Part shown: piece by piece, positions 41,015-48,128 of the stretch
Layout of the letters: the number at the start of each line of letters is the position of its first letter
Position numbering within the stretch: position 1 is the first letter of the stretch
Assembly: GCA_937864115.1 (NCBI GenBank)
Contig: CALMII010000033.1
Coordinates: 1 to 48,128 of the forward strand
DNA: 48,128 nucleotides
Source: an uncultured Steroidobacter sp.
GTDB taxonomy: Bacteria; Pseudomonadota; Gammaproteobacteria; Steroidobacterales; Steroidobacteraceae
Direction of reading: 5' to 3'
The notes under the pieces: model-generated
What the model was told of the DNA's origin: nothing
The model's input: only the letters and a program-made list of their open reading frames with translations
Databases searched by the model: none
Translations under genes and position numbers: made by a program

Positions 41015-41932
41015 ATGCGTATTCCTCTGCCGACCTGGCTACGCGTGCCCGTCGCCACGGTGCTGTTGATCGCGAGCACGGTGCTGCACGTCACTCCGCT
41101 GTTCGTCATCGCCCTCATCAAGGCCTGCGTGCCGGTTCATGCGATTCGCGGCGTCTGCGATCGCGCCCTCATGGCGATTGCCGAAAGCTGGATCGGCTTC
41201 AACTCCGCGATGATCCGCACGCTGACGCGCCTGCGCTTCAGCGTCGAGATCGACGCGACCTTGCGCTACGACGGGCACTACCTCGTGCTCGCCAATCATC
41301 AAAGCTGGGTCGACATCCCGGTATTGCAGGCGATCTTCAATCGCCGTATTCCGCTGCTGCGGTTCTTCCTGAAGAGCCAGCTGTTCTGGGTGCCGCTGCT
41401 CGGGCTCGCATGGTGGGCGCTCGATTTCCCGTTCATGAAGCGCTATTCGAAGGAAACGCTCGCGAAGCATCCTGAACTCGCGGGCCGTGACATCGAAGCG
41501 ACGCGACGCGCCTGCGAAAAATTCCGGCATATCCCCGTGTCGGTGATGAACTTCGTCGAAGGCACGCGCCTGACGCCGGCAAAGCATCGCCAGCAGGAGT
41601 CGCCGTTCCTGTATCTGCTGCGTCCGAAGGCGGGCGGCGTCGCATTCGTGATCAATGCGCTCGGCGATGCATTGCAGTCCGTCCTGGATGTGACGATCGT
41701 CTATCCGGAAGGTCGCAGCACCCTGAAGGATCTGTTCGCCGACCGCATTCCCGAAGTGCGTGTTCACATACGCGAGCTGCCGATTCCGGCTGCACTCGCA
41801 GTGGGCAGCTACGAGAACGATCCGGCGGTGCGCGAGCAGGCGCAGCAGTGGATCAATGAGCTGTGGTCCCAGAAGGACGCGCGCATTGCCGCGATGCGTG
41901 CGGACGGGCGGACAGGGCAGCGCGCGGGATAA
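41015..41932 (+). CDS. PlsC-type acyltransferase (YihG-like)
   Basis: Membrane enzyme of 305 residues with an N-terminal helix (about 10-35). The HX4D motif is NHQSWVD, motif II lies around FFLKSQLFWVPLLG, and motif III is NFVEGTR; a later VTIVYPEG is the fourth motif. This is the 1-acylglycerol-3-phosphate acyltransferase superfamily, closest to YihG of E. coli, which makes phosphatidic acid with particular acyl chains. Length agrees with YihG (about 310). It probably shapes membrane lipid composition together with the adjacent envelope genes. Confidence 0.9.
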   Translation: MRIPLPTWLRVPVATVLLIASTVLHVTPLFVIALIKACVPVHAIRGVCDRALMAIAESWIGFNSAMIRTLTRLRFSVEIDATLRYDGHYLVLANHQSWVDIPVLQAIFNRRIPLLRFFLKSQLFWVPLLGLAWWALDFPFMKRYSKETLAKHPELAGRDIEATRRACEKFRHIPVSVMNFVEGTRLTPAKHRQQESPFLYLLRPKAGGVAFVINALGDALQSVLDVTIVYPEGRSTLKDLFADRIPEVRVHIRELPIPAALAVGSYENDPAVREQAQQWINELWSQKDARIAAMRADGRTGQRAG

Positions 41933-42030
41933 CGCCTCGGCGTGTCGATTTGCGTCGGGCTCGTTCGTCATGGCTCCCGAACCGGGTGATTGCCGCCCGG
42001 CCGGAACCGCAAATTTCCTGGAGAGATGCC

Positions 42031-42381
42031 ATGAAGTCGTTCGCCATCCTGTTTCACGAAGATCCTTCCGTACTGACTCAGATGAGTCCGGGCCAGATGC
42101 AGGAGGTCGTCGCCCGCTACTCGACCTGGTTCAACACACTGCGAGCGACTGGCCGGGTCCAGATCAGCGCGAAGCTGAAGGACGATGGCGGCAAACACCT
42201 GCAGCGCCAGCGCGAACAGGTCGTCGCCAGCGACGGACCGTTCGCGGAAGCCAAGGATGTCGTCAGCGGCCTGTTCATCCTCGAGTCCGACAGTTACGAA
42301 TCTGCCAGAGCGACGCTGGCAGATTGTCCTCATTTCGATTTCGGCTGGATGGAGCTGCGCGAAATCGAATTCGTCAAATGA
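42031..42381 (+). CDS. YCII/DGPF-domain protein
   Basis: Small protein of 116 residues with the ferredoxin-like YCII fold. The DGPF motif is in VVASDGPFAEAKDVVSGLFI, followed by FDFGWMELREIE. Such proteins are regularly encoded next to ECF42-type sigma factors and are part of their control network, and the sigma gene starts 9 bp downstream here. CTGGAGAG precedes the ATG. The His usually seen in catalytic YCII domains is not clearly present. Confidence 0.88.
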   Translation: MKSFAILFHEDPSVLTQMSPGQMQEVVARYSTWFNTLRATGRVQISAKLKDDGGKHLQRQREQVVASDGPFAEAKDVVSGLFILESDSYESARATLADCPHFDFGWMELREIEFVK

Positions 42382-42390
42382 GATGCCGAC

Positions 42391-43644
42391 GTGAGTGATG
42401 CTCACACCCTGCTGGCCGACCTGTTTCGTCGCGAGGCAGGTCGGCTGGTGGCGATGCTGACGCGACGCGTGGGTACGGCCCGGATCGACCTGGTCGAAGA
42501 TGCGGTGCAGGACGCGTTGATTGCAGCGATGCGCACCTGGCCATTGCAGGGAATTCCGCGCAACCCGCCCGCCTGGCTTCATACGGCTGCTCGCAATGCG
42601 CTGACGGATCGGTTGCGCCGCGCGCGCTTCGAGGTGCCGACAGAAGTCGAGTCCAGTGCCGAGAAGGCGTCGGACACGAGTTTCCCGGGCGAGGAGGCAC
42701 TGCAGGACGAATTGCTGAATCTCATCGCCTACTGCTGTCACCCGGCGTTGTCGGCGCCGGCACGCCTGTCACTGACTCTGCGGCTTGCCTGCGGCCTCGG
42801 CGTGGACGAAATCGCGGGCGCGCTGCTGGCGACGCCGCTATCCGTTGCCCAACGCATCGTGCGCGCCAAGCGCGAGCTGCGCGATCTCGCCGTGTCGTTC
42901 GAATTGCCGCCGGTGCGCGAAGTCGTCGAAGAGCGCCTGCCGACCATCCTGCAGGCCATCTATCTGTTGTTCGACGCCGGGTATCTCAGTACGCGTCACG
43001 AGCAGTGGTCGCGACCGATGTTGTGCATGGAAGCACTGCGTCTCGCCAGAATTCTCGCCGCGCATCCGACGACCAATGAGCCGCCGACACACGCGCTGGC
43101 TGCGTTGCTGTGCTTTGCGGCTGCCCGATTGCCCGCACGCATCGACAGAGACGGTCAGCCGATTCCGCTGGCTCGCCAGGATCGATCGAAATGGGACCGC
43201 GCGCTGATCGCCGAGGGCTTTCGCCATTTCGATGCAGCGATCGGCGGTGATGCCATCTCGCGATATCACATCGAAGCCGCCATCGCCGCGGCGCATGCAC
43301 GAGCCGCGACCTTCGACGCGACCGACTGGAACGAAATCCTCACTCACTACGATGCGCTCGATGAGTTGTATCCGAGCGCTGTCGTCAGCCTGAACCGCAT
43401 CATTGCCCTGCGTTACGCGCAGGGAGCGCGAGCCGCCCTGGACGAATTCATCTCAAGCAGCTCGCTGCAAGACGTGCAGGACTCGCTGGTGTATCGCGCC
43501 ACACTCGGCGAGTTGCATGCCGCTCTGGGCGACCATGAGAGTGCCGCCGTCGCCTATCGCGCGGCTGCCGACCTTGCAGGCAACGATGCGCTGGCGGAGT
43601 TGTTTCGTCAGAGGGCAGTCGCGGTTGTCGAGCGGTCCGACTGA
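42391..43644 (+). CDS. ECF42-type RNA polymerase sigma factor with C-terminal extension
   Basis: Sigma factor of 417 residues with GTG start. Region 2 (about 12-80) reads DLVEDAVQDALIAAMRTWPL and PAWLHTAARNALTDRLRR. Region 4 (about 125-165) has LTLRLACGLGVDEIAGALLA and AQRIVRAKRELR. The long C-terminal extension (DUF6596 part at about 180-285, with YLLFDAGY; then TPR-like repeats to 410) is typical of the ECF42 group, which replaces an anti-sigma factor by its own extension and works with DGPF proteins. The DGPF gene is directly upstream. Probable targets are its own operon and other DGPF genes. Confidence 0.9.
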   Translation: MSDAHTLLADLFRREAGRLVAMLTRRVGTARIDLVEDAVQDALIAAMRTWPLQGIPRNPPAWLHTAARNALTDRLRRARFEVPTEVESSAEKASDTSFPGEEALQDELLNLIAYCCHPALSAPARLSLTLRLACGLGVDEIAGALLATPLSVAQRIVRAKRELRDLAVSFELPPVREVVEERLPTILQAIYLLFDAGYLSTRHEQWSRPMLCMEALRLARILAAHPTTNEPPTHALAALLCFAAARLPARIDRDGQPIPLARQDRSKWDRALIAEGFRHFDAAIGGDAISRYHIEAAIAAAHARAATFDATDWNEILTHYDALDELYPSAVVSLNRIIALRYAQGARAALDEFISSSSLQDVQDSLVYRATLGELHAALGDHESAAVAYRAAADLAGNDALAELFRQRAVAVVERSD

Positions 43645-43730
43645 AGAAGCCAACCGGCGGCGTAGTTGCGGGTTGATCGCAGATGGGTCGTCAGGCGATG
43701 CAGCCGAGTTGTGTAGCGCGTAATTGGGTC

Positions 43731-43758
43731 ATGTCTGCTTCCGACCCAAAGCAGACAT
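43731..43758. repeat. 10-bp inverted repeat of the AAGCAGACAT type
   Basis: ATGTCTGCTT and AAGCAGACAT pair exactly around CCGACCCA. Read on the minus strand the area translates CFGSEADM, which resembles the CFGSKADI string of an intergenic repeat family common in alphaproteobacteria. It marks the border between the sigma-factor operon and the lower-GC island. Confidence 0.55.
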
Positions 43759-43842
43759 GGCTCGGTGCTAAACCGATCCGGACACTCGTCCGAGTGTCGC
43801 TCGCGGCGCCGCACGACTCCTTCGCAATCGTATGCGCCTTAG

Positions 43843-45888
43843 TCAGGCTGGCCTGACAGTCTCCACTCCGCCGGCCGCGGAAGGTTGCGTTGCGACGGAA
43901 ACCAGCGCTTCGGGGAACTGGATCGTCGCTGCTCGGAATTTGCCGAGTATCTCGCCTCGAACTTCGTCGCTGACGCCAAGCACCGCACAACCGATCTCCC
44001 CGAGCTCCTCTCGTCGAGCCGCATCCGGGACACTGTTGACCCAGTGCCGATTTCGGGTCATTTCGACGATTGCGTTCACGGTCCTGACACCGTCTGGCAG
44101 GTAATCCTCGATGTCGCCAGCCCTAAGCGTGAATACATTCTCTATTGCGAGTCGATTCCGCTCGTTTACAAGAAGTGCGCGATCAGCATCAGTGAGGGTC
44201 GCTTTCAGCCGGACAAGGCGGGCGCTGAGATAATCGTAGAATTTCCGCAGCTCCTCCAAATTGCCGGATGTGACAGCGTTGCGCAGATTTCCAACCAGAG
44301 TGGATCGATCCATGCTCTTACCACCAGTCAATACATCCCACTGCTTGTCGTAGCTTTCTTCGAACAGAGCACCCACGCCGTTGGCGCCGATCTCATTGAG
44401 GTAATCCCGATCCGCGATCGTATATGTCGGTGTCTCAAGTCCTGCAAGCACGGTGCGGTAGTCGGAGAAATTACCCTTTCCCCCGACCTCGATCACTTCC
44501 ACAGCGGAGCTATCACCCACAAGGCGCGCTAAGTAATCTAACAATGAACCGATCACCAATCTGTCACTGATTCCTTCTACGAGCACTACCTTGTCGGCAA
44601 AGAAAAGGCGCTCGTTGTTGTGACTATTGATCATTCGCACCAGGCTCGCCTTGTTTGGCAGGTTGACATCACGCAAGGCAACTCTTCGCGTACCGCCGGA
44701 CGATCCACGGAAGACTCTCGTGATGCTGTCAATTGTTTCCGGCGTTACAAATGTTGGCGAGTGAGTCGACACGATGAATTGACTCTGCCTCTCGGGTGCG
44801 AGGTCCCGGAAAAGGCCCAGGAAGATCCGCTGCCATCTAGGGTGAAGAAGGAGCTCCGGCTCGTCGACAAGGACCAGACCGCCGCGAACGTTGAGCGCGA
44901 ACAGGGCCAAGAGGAAATGCACGATTTCTCTCTCGCCGGAGCTAAACATGTCGGGAGTGATCTGCCTCCCGTTTTTCAGCAACGTGAACTGATATTGAAG
45001 TTCGTCAACATCAGAGCCGAAATCCCATCGGTAGCCCATTTGCCGCAGATAGCGAGAGAGGACTTGCACGTCCGTCATCGCTTCAAAAACTTCTGTAACT
45101 ATCTTACCGCGCGACCTTGATGCCTCCCGGGATGCTTTTCGAAACAGCCTCACGAAGTGCTGCGCCCCCCACTGCATGAGGTTGACCGACTGTCCCGTCG
45201 CCGCGTTATAAGTCGTCCGCATCCCTTGGAAGTAACTCTGTTCGTTAAGTTGACCTGCCTGAACAGTGAAATTTCGCTCAGCAGCCCTTTCTGATGAAAA
45301 GAAAAACACTGGAGACGTAAGTTTCATGCCAGGAACGGCGGTTGCGACTCGGTGAAAAATGAAGAAGGTTCTCAAATATTCAAGAAACGCCCATGCCGGC
45401 TCGGTCTCGACCGGCTGTTGCAGAACGAGATCGTCGATTCGGTAGCTAAAGAATTCCGACGCTGCAATCTGGTCGACTCGCGTGAGCGGCGCGTAACTTT
45501 CATAACGTCGCTCCCAGTAGTCGAGTTGATCGTTCAAGGCCGCGAGGTTTGTGCCGATCGCGCGAATGTTGTCGATGTCTTGTTGTTCTGGAATCAGCTC
45601 GATGTAAATGCGTTGAGGTCCGTCTTCTCCGGAGTGCTTCGGGAACATTCTTCTCGTCAATCGATCGTTGTAGATATCGACGAGATCGATTCCCGTTCGG
45701 TTGTCGTCGTGATGGAAGTCGTACTGATGGATAAAGTACTTCGTGAGCGTGAGGGCGAGAATCTTCTGAAGATTCGTTTTGCCGCCACCGTTCGTTCCGA
45801 TCAGGATATTCACCCCCTTGTCGAAGATGAACTCGGTCGACTCCTTGTAGGACGTTACATTCTCAATTCGGAGTTTTCTTATTTTCAT
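43843..45888 (-). CDS. OLD-family ATPase-TOPRIM nuclease
   Basis: Protein of 681 residues. The ABC/SMC-type ATPase half has Walker A GTNGGGKTN at 31-39, signature FSSGEREI and Walker B GLVLVDEPELLLHPRW, then a His switch in IVSTHSP. The C-terminal TOPRIM domain (about 430 onward) shows KVVLVEGISDRLVIGSLL with the metal-binding Glu and TIADRDYLN with Asp residues. OLD proteins are metal-dependent nucleases with ATPase control, used in phage defence (P2 Old, Gabija GajA, and others). No UvrD/GajB helicase is adjacent, so it is not a complete Gabija. Base composition is lower in GC than most of the window. GGAG precedes the ATG. Last gene of a leftward island. Confidence 0.88.
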   Translation of the reverse strand: MKIRKLRIENVTSYKESTEFIFDKGVNILIGTNGGGKTNLQKILALTLTKYFIHQYDFHHDDNRTGIDLVDIYNDRLTRRMFPKHSGEDGPQRIYIELIPEQQDIDNIRAIGTNLAALNDQLDYWERRYESYAPLTRVDQIAASEFFSYRIDDLVLQQPVETEPAWAFLEYLRTFFIFHRVATAVPGMKLTSPVFFFSSERAAERNFTVQAGQLNEQSYFQGMRTTYNAATGQSVNLMQWGAQHFVRLFRKASREASRSRGKIVTEVFEAMTDVQVLSRYLRQMGYRWDFGSDVDELQYQFTLLKNGRQITPDMFSSGEREIVHFLLALFALNVRGGLVLVDEPELLLHPRWQRIFLGLFRDLAPERQSQFIVSTHSPTFVTPETIDSITRVFRGSSGGTRRVALRDVNLPNKASLVRMINSHNNERLFFADKVVLVEGISDRLVIGSLLDYLARLVGDSSAVEVIEVGGKGNFSDYRTVLAGLETPTYTIADRDYLNEIGANGVGALFEESYDKQWDVLTGGKSMDRSTLVGNLRNAVTSGNLEELRKFYDYLSARLVRLKATLTDADRALLVNERNRLAIENVFTLRAGDIEDYLPDGVRTVNAIVEMTRNRHWVNSVPDAARREELGEIGCAVLGVSDEVRGEILGKFRAATIQFPEALVSVATQPSAAGGVETVRPA

Positions 45889-46079
45889 TGCTTGATCTCC
45901 GGCATGCTGGGTGCTGAGACTATTAATGTCCTGCTAGTTCGCGGTGCTTGTTGCGGTGCTCGCGCTTTCGCCAGCTGATAGTGCACAAGACAATCTGATT
46001 TGAACCTCAAGGTTGCAGATCGGCTTTACGTATTTCGAGAGGGGATCTGCTCCTAACCGCGACCTTCACCAGGGCAGTC

Positions 46080-46265
46080 TCACTGAGCGCGCCGATCGTA
46101 ATCTCTACTGTGTTCTTCGACGTGATCCGTGACGACGCTTTCGCGGTTCCGGCCCGGCACCGAAAATCGGTGGAGGGAATCGAAGGAAACGAGAATTTTT
46201 ACTTTTTTCTCGATGATTACGATGCGGTCGCTGATGACGTACCGCGATTCGTACGCGGGCACCAT
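46080..46265 (-). CDS. Possible small protein between the island genes
   Basis: A 61-residue frame begins MVPAYESRYVISDRIVIIEK, with a basic C-terminal tail, 14 bp after the stop of the membrane gene. There is no ribosome binding site and an overlapping plus-strand frame is about equally long. The 190 bp after it, up to the OLD gene start, show no gene. This may be a decayed coding stretch. Confidence 0.25.
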   Translation of the reverse strand: MVPAYESRYVISDRIVIIEKKVKILVSFDSLHRFSVPGRNRESVVTDHVEEHSRDYDRRAQ

Positions 46266-46279
46266 AGTAGGCGGTGGGC

Positions 46280-47542
46280 CTATTCCTCTGCGTTCTGGGA
46301 GCCCTTGCCGCGAACCCGGTCGATCATTGATGCCGCCACAGCGGCCGGCGAAGCATCGTGGTGGGTGCGTCCAAATATTCTCAGGGGTTCACGCGCTAGG
46401 ATCTCGATGGTGCGCTGAGCCATGAGGCTCATCGCTGAACCCGCCTGCTCGTCGTCAATGCTGGCCAAGTGTTGCATGTGATCCCGATATCCCTGAAACG
46501 CCTTGGATGTCGCCTCCTTGAATGCGTAGTCCTCTTGCACACGCACTGTATTGCCGTACTGAATCGCAGCGAACCAAGTCAACCAGACCAACGGGGCGGC
46601 GAGCGTGATGCGGTACAGGACGAACGACCAATATTCCCCTGGTGGCGGCTTCAGTGTCGACAGGTAGACAGCGAAACCCGCGAGTAAAAGAAGTGACACG
46701 ACGAAGGCGCCCATCCAAACCCATTTCGTCGTCTCGAGATTGCCGCCCCTAGCCGCGAACGCGGCAGCTAGTCCTGCGCTGGCACCCTTCGGCAGTAGCG
46801 AGTCAATCAATTGTTGTTGATCCGCGCATTTCTTCTCTAGGCCCTCTGCTCTTGTTACCAAGGCGTCGAGCCGGTCTTTCAGCTTTACTCCGTCAGTTGC
46901 GAGTACCTTCAGGCCCTCAGCGTATTCTGCAACTTCGTTCGTCGACTCCTTCGCCTCTACCAATGCAGCCGCTGCTGCTGCTTTGCTGGTATCGATGTCT
47001 TCCAGCGCGGTAGCAGAGGCCTCCTGCTTCTTCTCGATGTCCGTGTGAATCGCATCGATAGTGTCTGCAACGTTGGTCGCTTCATCAAGCCGCTGAGCTT
47101 TCTGCGCTAGCTCGCCTTGAGCAGTATTGATGAGCGCCAGTGCTTGCGAAAGCTCTGCCGATAGGTCGCCGACCGTCGCCATTGCCTCATCCTTCTGAGA
47201 GAAGACGACCATCGTATGGATCGCGTTCAGCAGACTGAGAAGACTGCCCAGGAACGAGGGAAAGTGGTTGTATTGACCGGCTTCGAGCTGCTGAGCCGCT
47301 CCAGTCAGACCAGGAAGGGTGGTGGCTGCAACTGACCGAGCGACATGAAAGCCAGGCGCGAATCCATTTGGCGCGCGAACTCTGTTCAGCCAATGTGAAA
47401 CGGTCTGAACCGCTTCGTCCACTTGCGCTAACGATGAGTTCGGCAAGTAAGGTTGCCAGCCGCTAGGATTCGCGGCTGCCGTCTCCAATGTCCGACCCCA
47501 GCTTTCGACAACACCAGCGACCTGCTCCCGAATAGCGTCCAT
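46280..47542 (-). CDS. Coiled-coil protein with two C-terminal membrane helices
   Basis: Protein of 420 residues. A helical N-terminal domain (1-118) is followed by a long coiled coil (about 121-250: DLSAELSQALALINTAQGEL onward). A short SLLPKGASAGLAAAF motif leads to two membrane helices (about 274-295 WMGAFVVSLLLLAGF and 306-327). A cytoplasmic tail of about 90 residues ends it. The xPGATSxGLAxAF-like motif before the helices occurs in membrane proteins of unknown function, some in defence islands. It is upstream of the OLD nuclease on the same strand, though 391 bp apart. A membrane sensor or effector acting with the nuclease is a working guess. Confidence 0.7.
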   Translation of the reverse strand: MDAIREQVAGVVESWGRTLETAAANPSGWQPYLPNSSLAQVDEAVQTVSHWLNRVRAPNGFAPGFHVARSVAATTLPGLTGAAQQLEAGQYNHFPSFLGSLLSLLNAIHTMVVFSQKDEAMATVGDLSAELSQALALINTAQGELAQKAQRLDEATNVADTIDAIHTDIEKKQEASATALEDIDTSKAAAAAALVEAKESTNEVAEYAEGLKVLATDGVKLKDRLDALVTRAEGLEKKCADQQQLIDSLLPKGASAGLAAAFAARGGNLETTKWVWMGAFVVSLLLLAGFAVYLSTLKPPPGEYWSFVLYRITLAAPLVWLTWFAAIQYGNTVRVQEDYAFKEATSKAFQGYRDHMQHLASIDDEQAGSAMSLMAQRTIEILAREPLRIFGRTHHDASPAAVAASMIDRVRGKGSQNAEE

Positions 47543-47997
47543 GACTTCACCCGCAGCTTCTTGTTGTGGTCCGATGGTGTCTGAGTAGTCGCGCCCCGCG
47601 CAACCTTTTCCGCCTCAAGGCCCATATGAAGGAGCGCTGTCATAGGTCGCTAGTGCTGCGGGCCTGCTGTCAACAATCGGGGAAAGCCAGGTCTTCGGAT
47701 CCGGCCTTTTTCGTCTGTCGATCGAATTCCTGTGGCGATAGGCTGCCAGGTGTCTTCAGCGGGTCCGTGCGAGGGCTGCGATTTCGCAGCGAAGGTGCCG
47801 CTCTCTCACGGGTCCTACGCGGCGTTCAATCGCTACATGAACTGCGCGCGGTGGAAGCCCCGCAGCGCGGCCCCACGATTGAGGCTACGAAGAGCCTTCG
47901 TAAGGATCAACCGCGAGCGACCGGCAAAGGGGACTGGTCTATTCCGCGACGCTGGCAGCTCACCGAGCCGCGCCATGCTCGCATGTCCGCTCCTGGC
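47543..47997. other. Region upstream of the membrane gene; no clear gene
   Basis: Long open frames exist on the plus strand but their composition is basic and irregular, with no ribosome site or known motif. Two small perfect hairpins stand out: GCTGCGATTTCGCAGC (47775-47790) and TACGAAGAGCCTTCGTA (47886-47902). The promoter of the membrane gene should lie at its left end. It is also the presumed 5' exon side of the group II intron. Confidence 0.4.
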
Positions 47998-48128
47998 GTG
48001 CGCCGTGAAAGGCGGCGCTTTTCCAGTGGGTGCAAATCCCACCCGGCAACCGCTCCAGCCGGAAGCAACCGGAGCAACGATGGAGGTGACGAAATCGTTG
48101 AAGCCTTCGGGTAAAGCGTGTCACGACA
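47998..48128 (+). mobile_element. Probable 5' end of a group II intron, cut by the window edge
   Basis: The sequence begins GTGCGCCGTGAAAGGCGGCG, matching the GUGYG 5' boundary of bacterial group II introns and folding at once into a GCGCC...GGCGGCGC stem. It continues with the domain I-like hairpin CCAGTGGGTGCAAATCCCAC, a CCGGAAGCAACCGG stem, and the GAGGTGACGAAATCGTTGAA region familiar from such introns. The reverse transcriptase/maturase gene would lie beyond the window. This identification is from memory of intron 5' regions and was not checked by search. Confidence 0.5.

Noticed and set aside
43843..45888. Gabija system, because of the GajA-like OLD nuclease.
   Set aside because: No UvrD-like GajB helicase gene is adjacent, and the neighbour is a coiled-coil membrane protein.
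46110..46418. Plus-strand frame of 102 codons between the island genes.
   Set aside because: It overlaps the end of the coiled-coil membrane gene in antisense and has no ribosome site or recognisable motif.
47566..48114. 182-codon plus-strand frame at the right end as a protein gene.
   Set aside because: Its composition is basic and irregular, it spans the putative intron boundary, and no family resemblance was seen.

Overview
The window looks like chromosomal DNA of a GC-rich, aerobic Gram-negative bacterium, most likely a gammaproteobacterium near Steroidobacteraceae/Nevskiales/Xanthomonadales. The evidence is a large TonB receptor, many lipoproteins and outer-membrane proteins, a LpxO-type lipid A hydroxylase, DUF6122/DUF6152/DUF3750 proteins, and abundant REP-type palindromes built on GTCAGGCTTCAGCCTGAC and GGCCGGCTGAAGCCGGCC. 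No rRNA, tRNA, CRISPR array or complete insertion sequence was seen. The genus-level guess is inference.

Layout. 0.2-4.5 kb: an L,D-transpeptidase with a duplicated domain, a histidine kinase with two response regulators, and a divergent AraC regulator. 4.5-9.7 kb: a leftward group with an imelysin lipoprotein, a di-haem oxidoreductase lipoprotein, a Tat-exported DUF1513 protein and a beta-barrel protein, which resembles known iron-regulated imelysin operons. 10-13.4 kb: a small secreted protein and the TonB receptor. 13.5-20 kb: a nitroreductase, a truncated Fpg/Nei-type glycosylase, and a four-gene tripartite ABC exporter (adaptor, ATPase, two FtsX-type permeases). 20-25 kb: a dihaem cytochrome c, a histidine kinase with an ethylene-receptor-like membrane domain, a serine hydrolase and a GntP permease. 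25-31.4 kb: small conserved proteins (DUF3465, DUF924, Gly-rich RRM protein, Spy-like, RcnB-like), DJ-1/PfpI and GST proteins, and a two-gene pair that looks like a Tlde1/Tldi1 peptidoglycan toxin with its immunity lipoprotein. 31.4-41.9 kb: MBL-fold hydrolase, FMN reductase, glutathione peroxidase, type-B carboxylesterase, LpxO, a shortened YhhN-like protein, a cytochrome/HupE/membrane-anchor operon, DUF3750 and a YihG-type acyltransferase. 42-43.6 kb: a DGPF (YCII) protein with an ECF42-type sigma factor.

43.7-48.1 kb differs from the rest. Hand-counted samples are lower in GC (32/60 and 34/60 at 45001-45060 and 44341-44400, against 45/60 at 24001-24060, although 41401-41460 in the normal part is also only 35/60). 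It carries an OLD-type ATPase-TOPRIM protein and a coiled-coil protein with two membrane segments, and it runs into what looks like the 5' end of a group II intron cut by the window edge. This is the best candidate for an acquired island, possibly anti-phage defence.

Two families of intergenic palindromes punctuate the window. Six GTCAGGC/GGCCGGC elements all lie within about 25 bp of a stop codon. Three elements built from GGCGCAAAA-type repeats flank or interrupt operons. One REP element sits exactly where the glycosylase gene is cut short.
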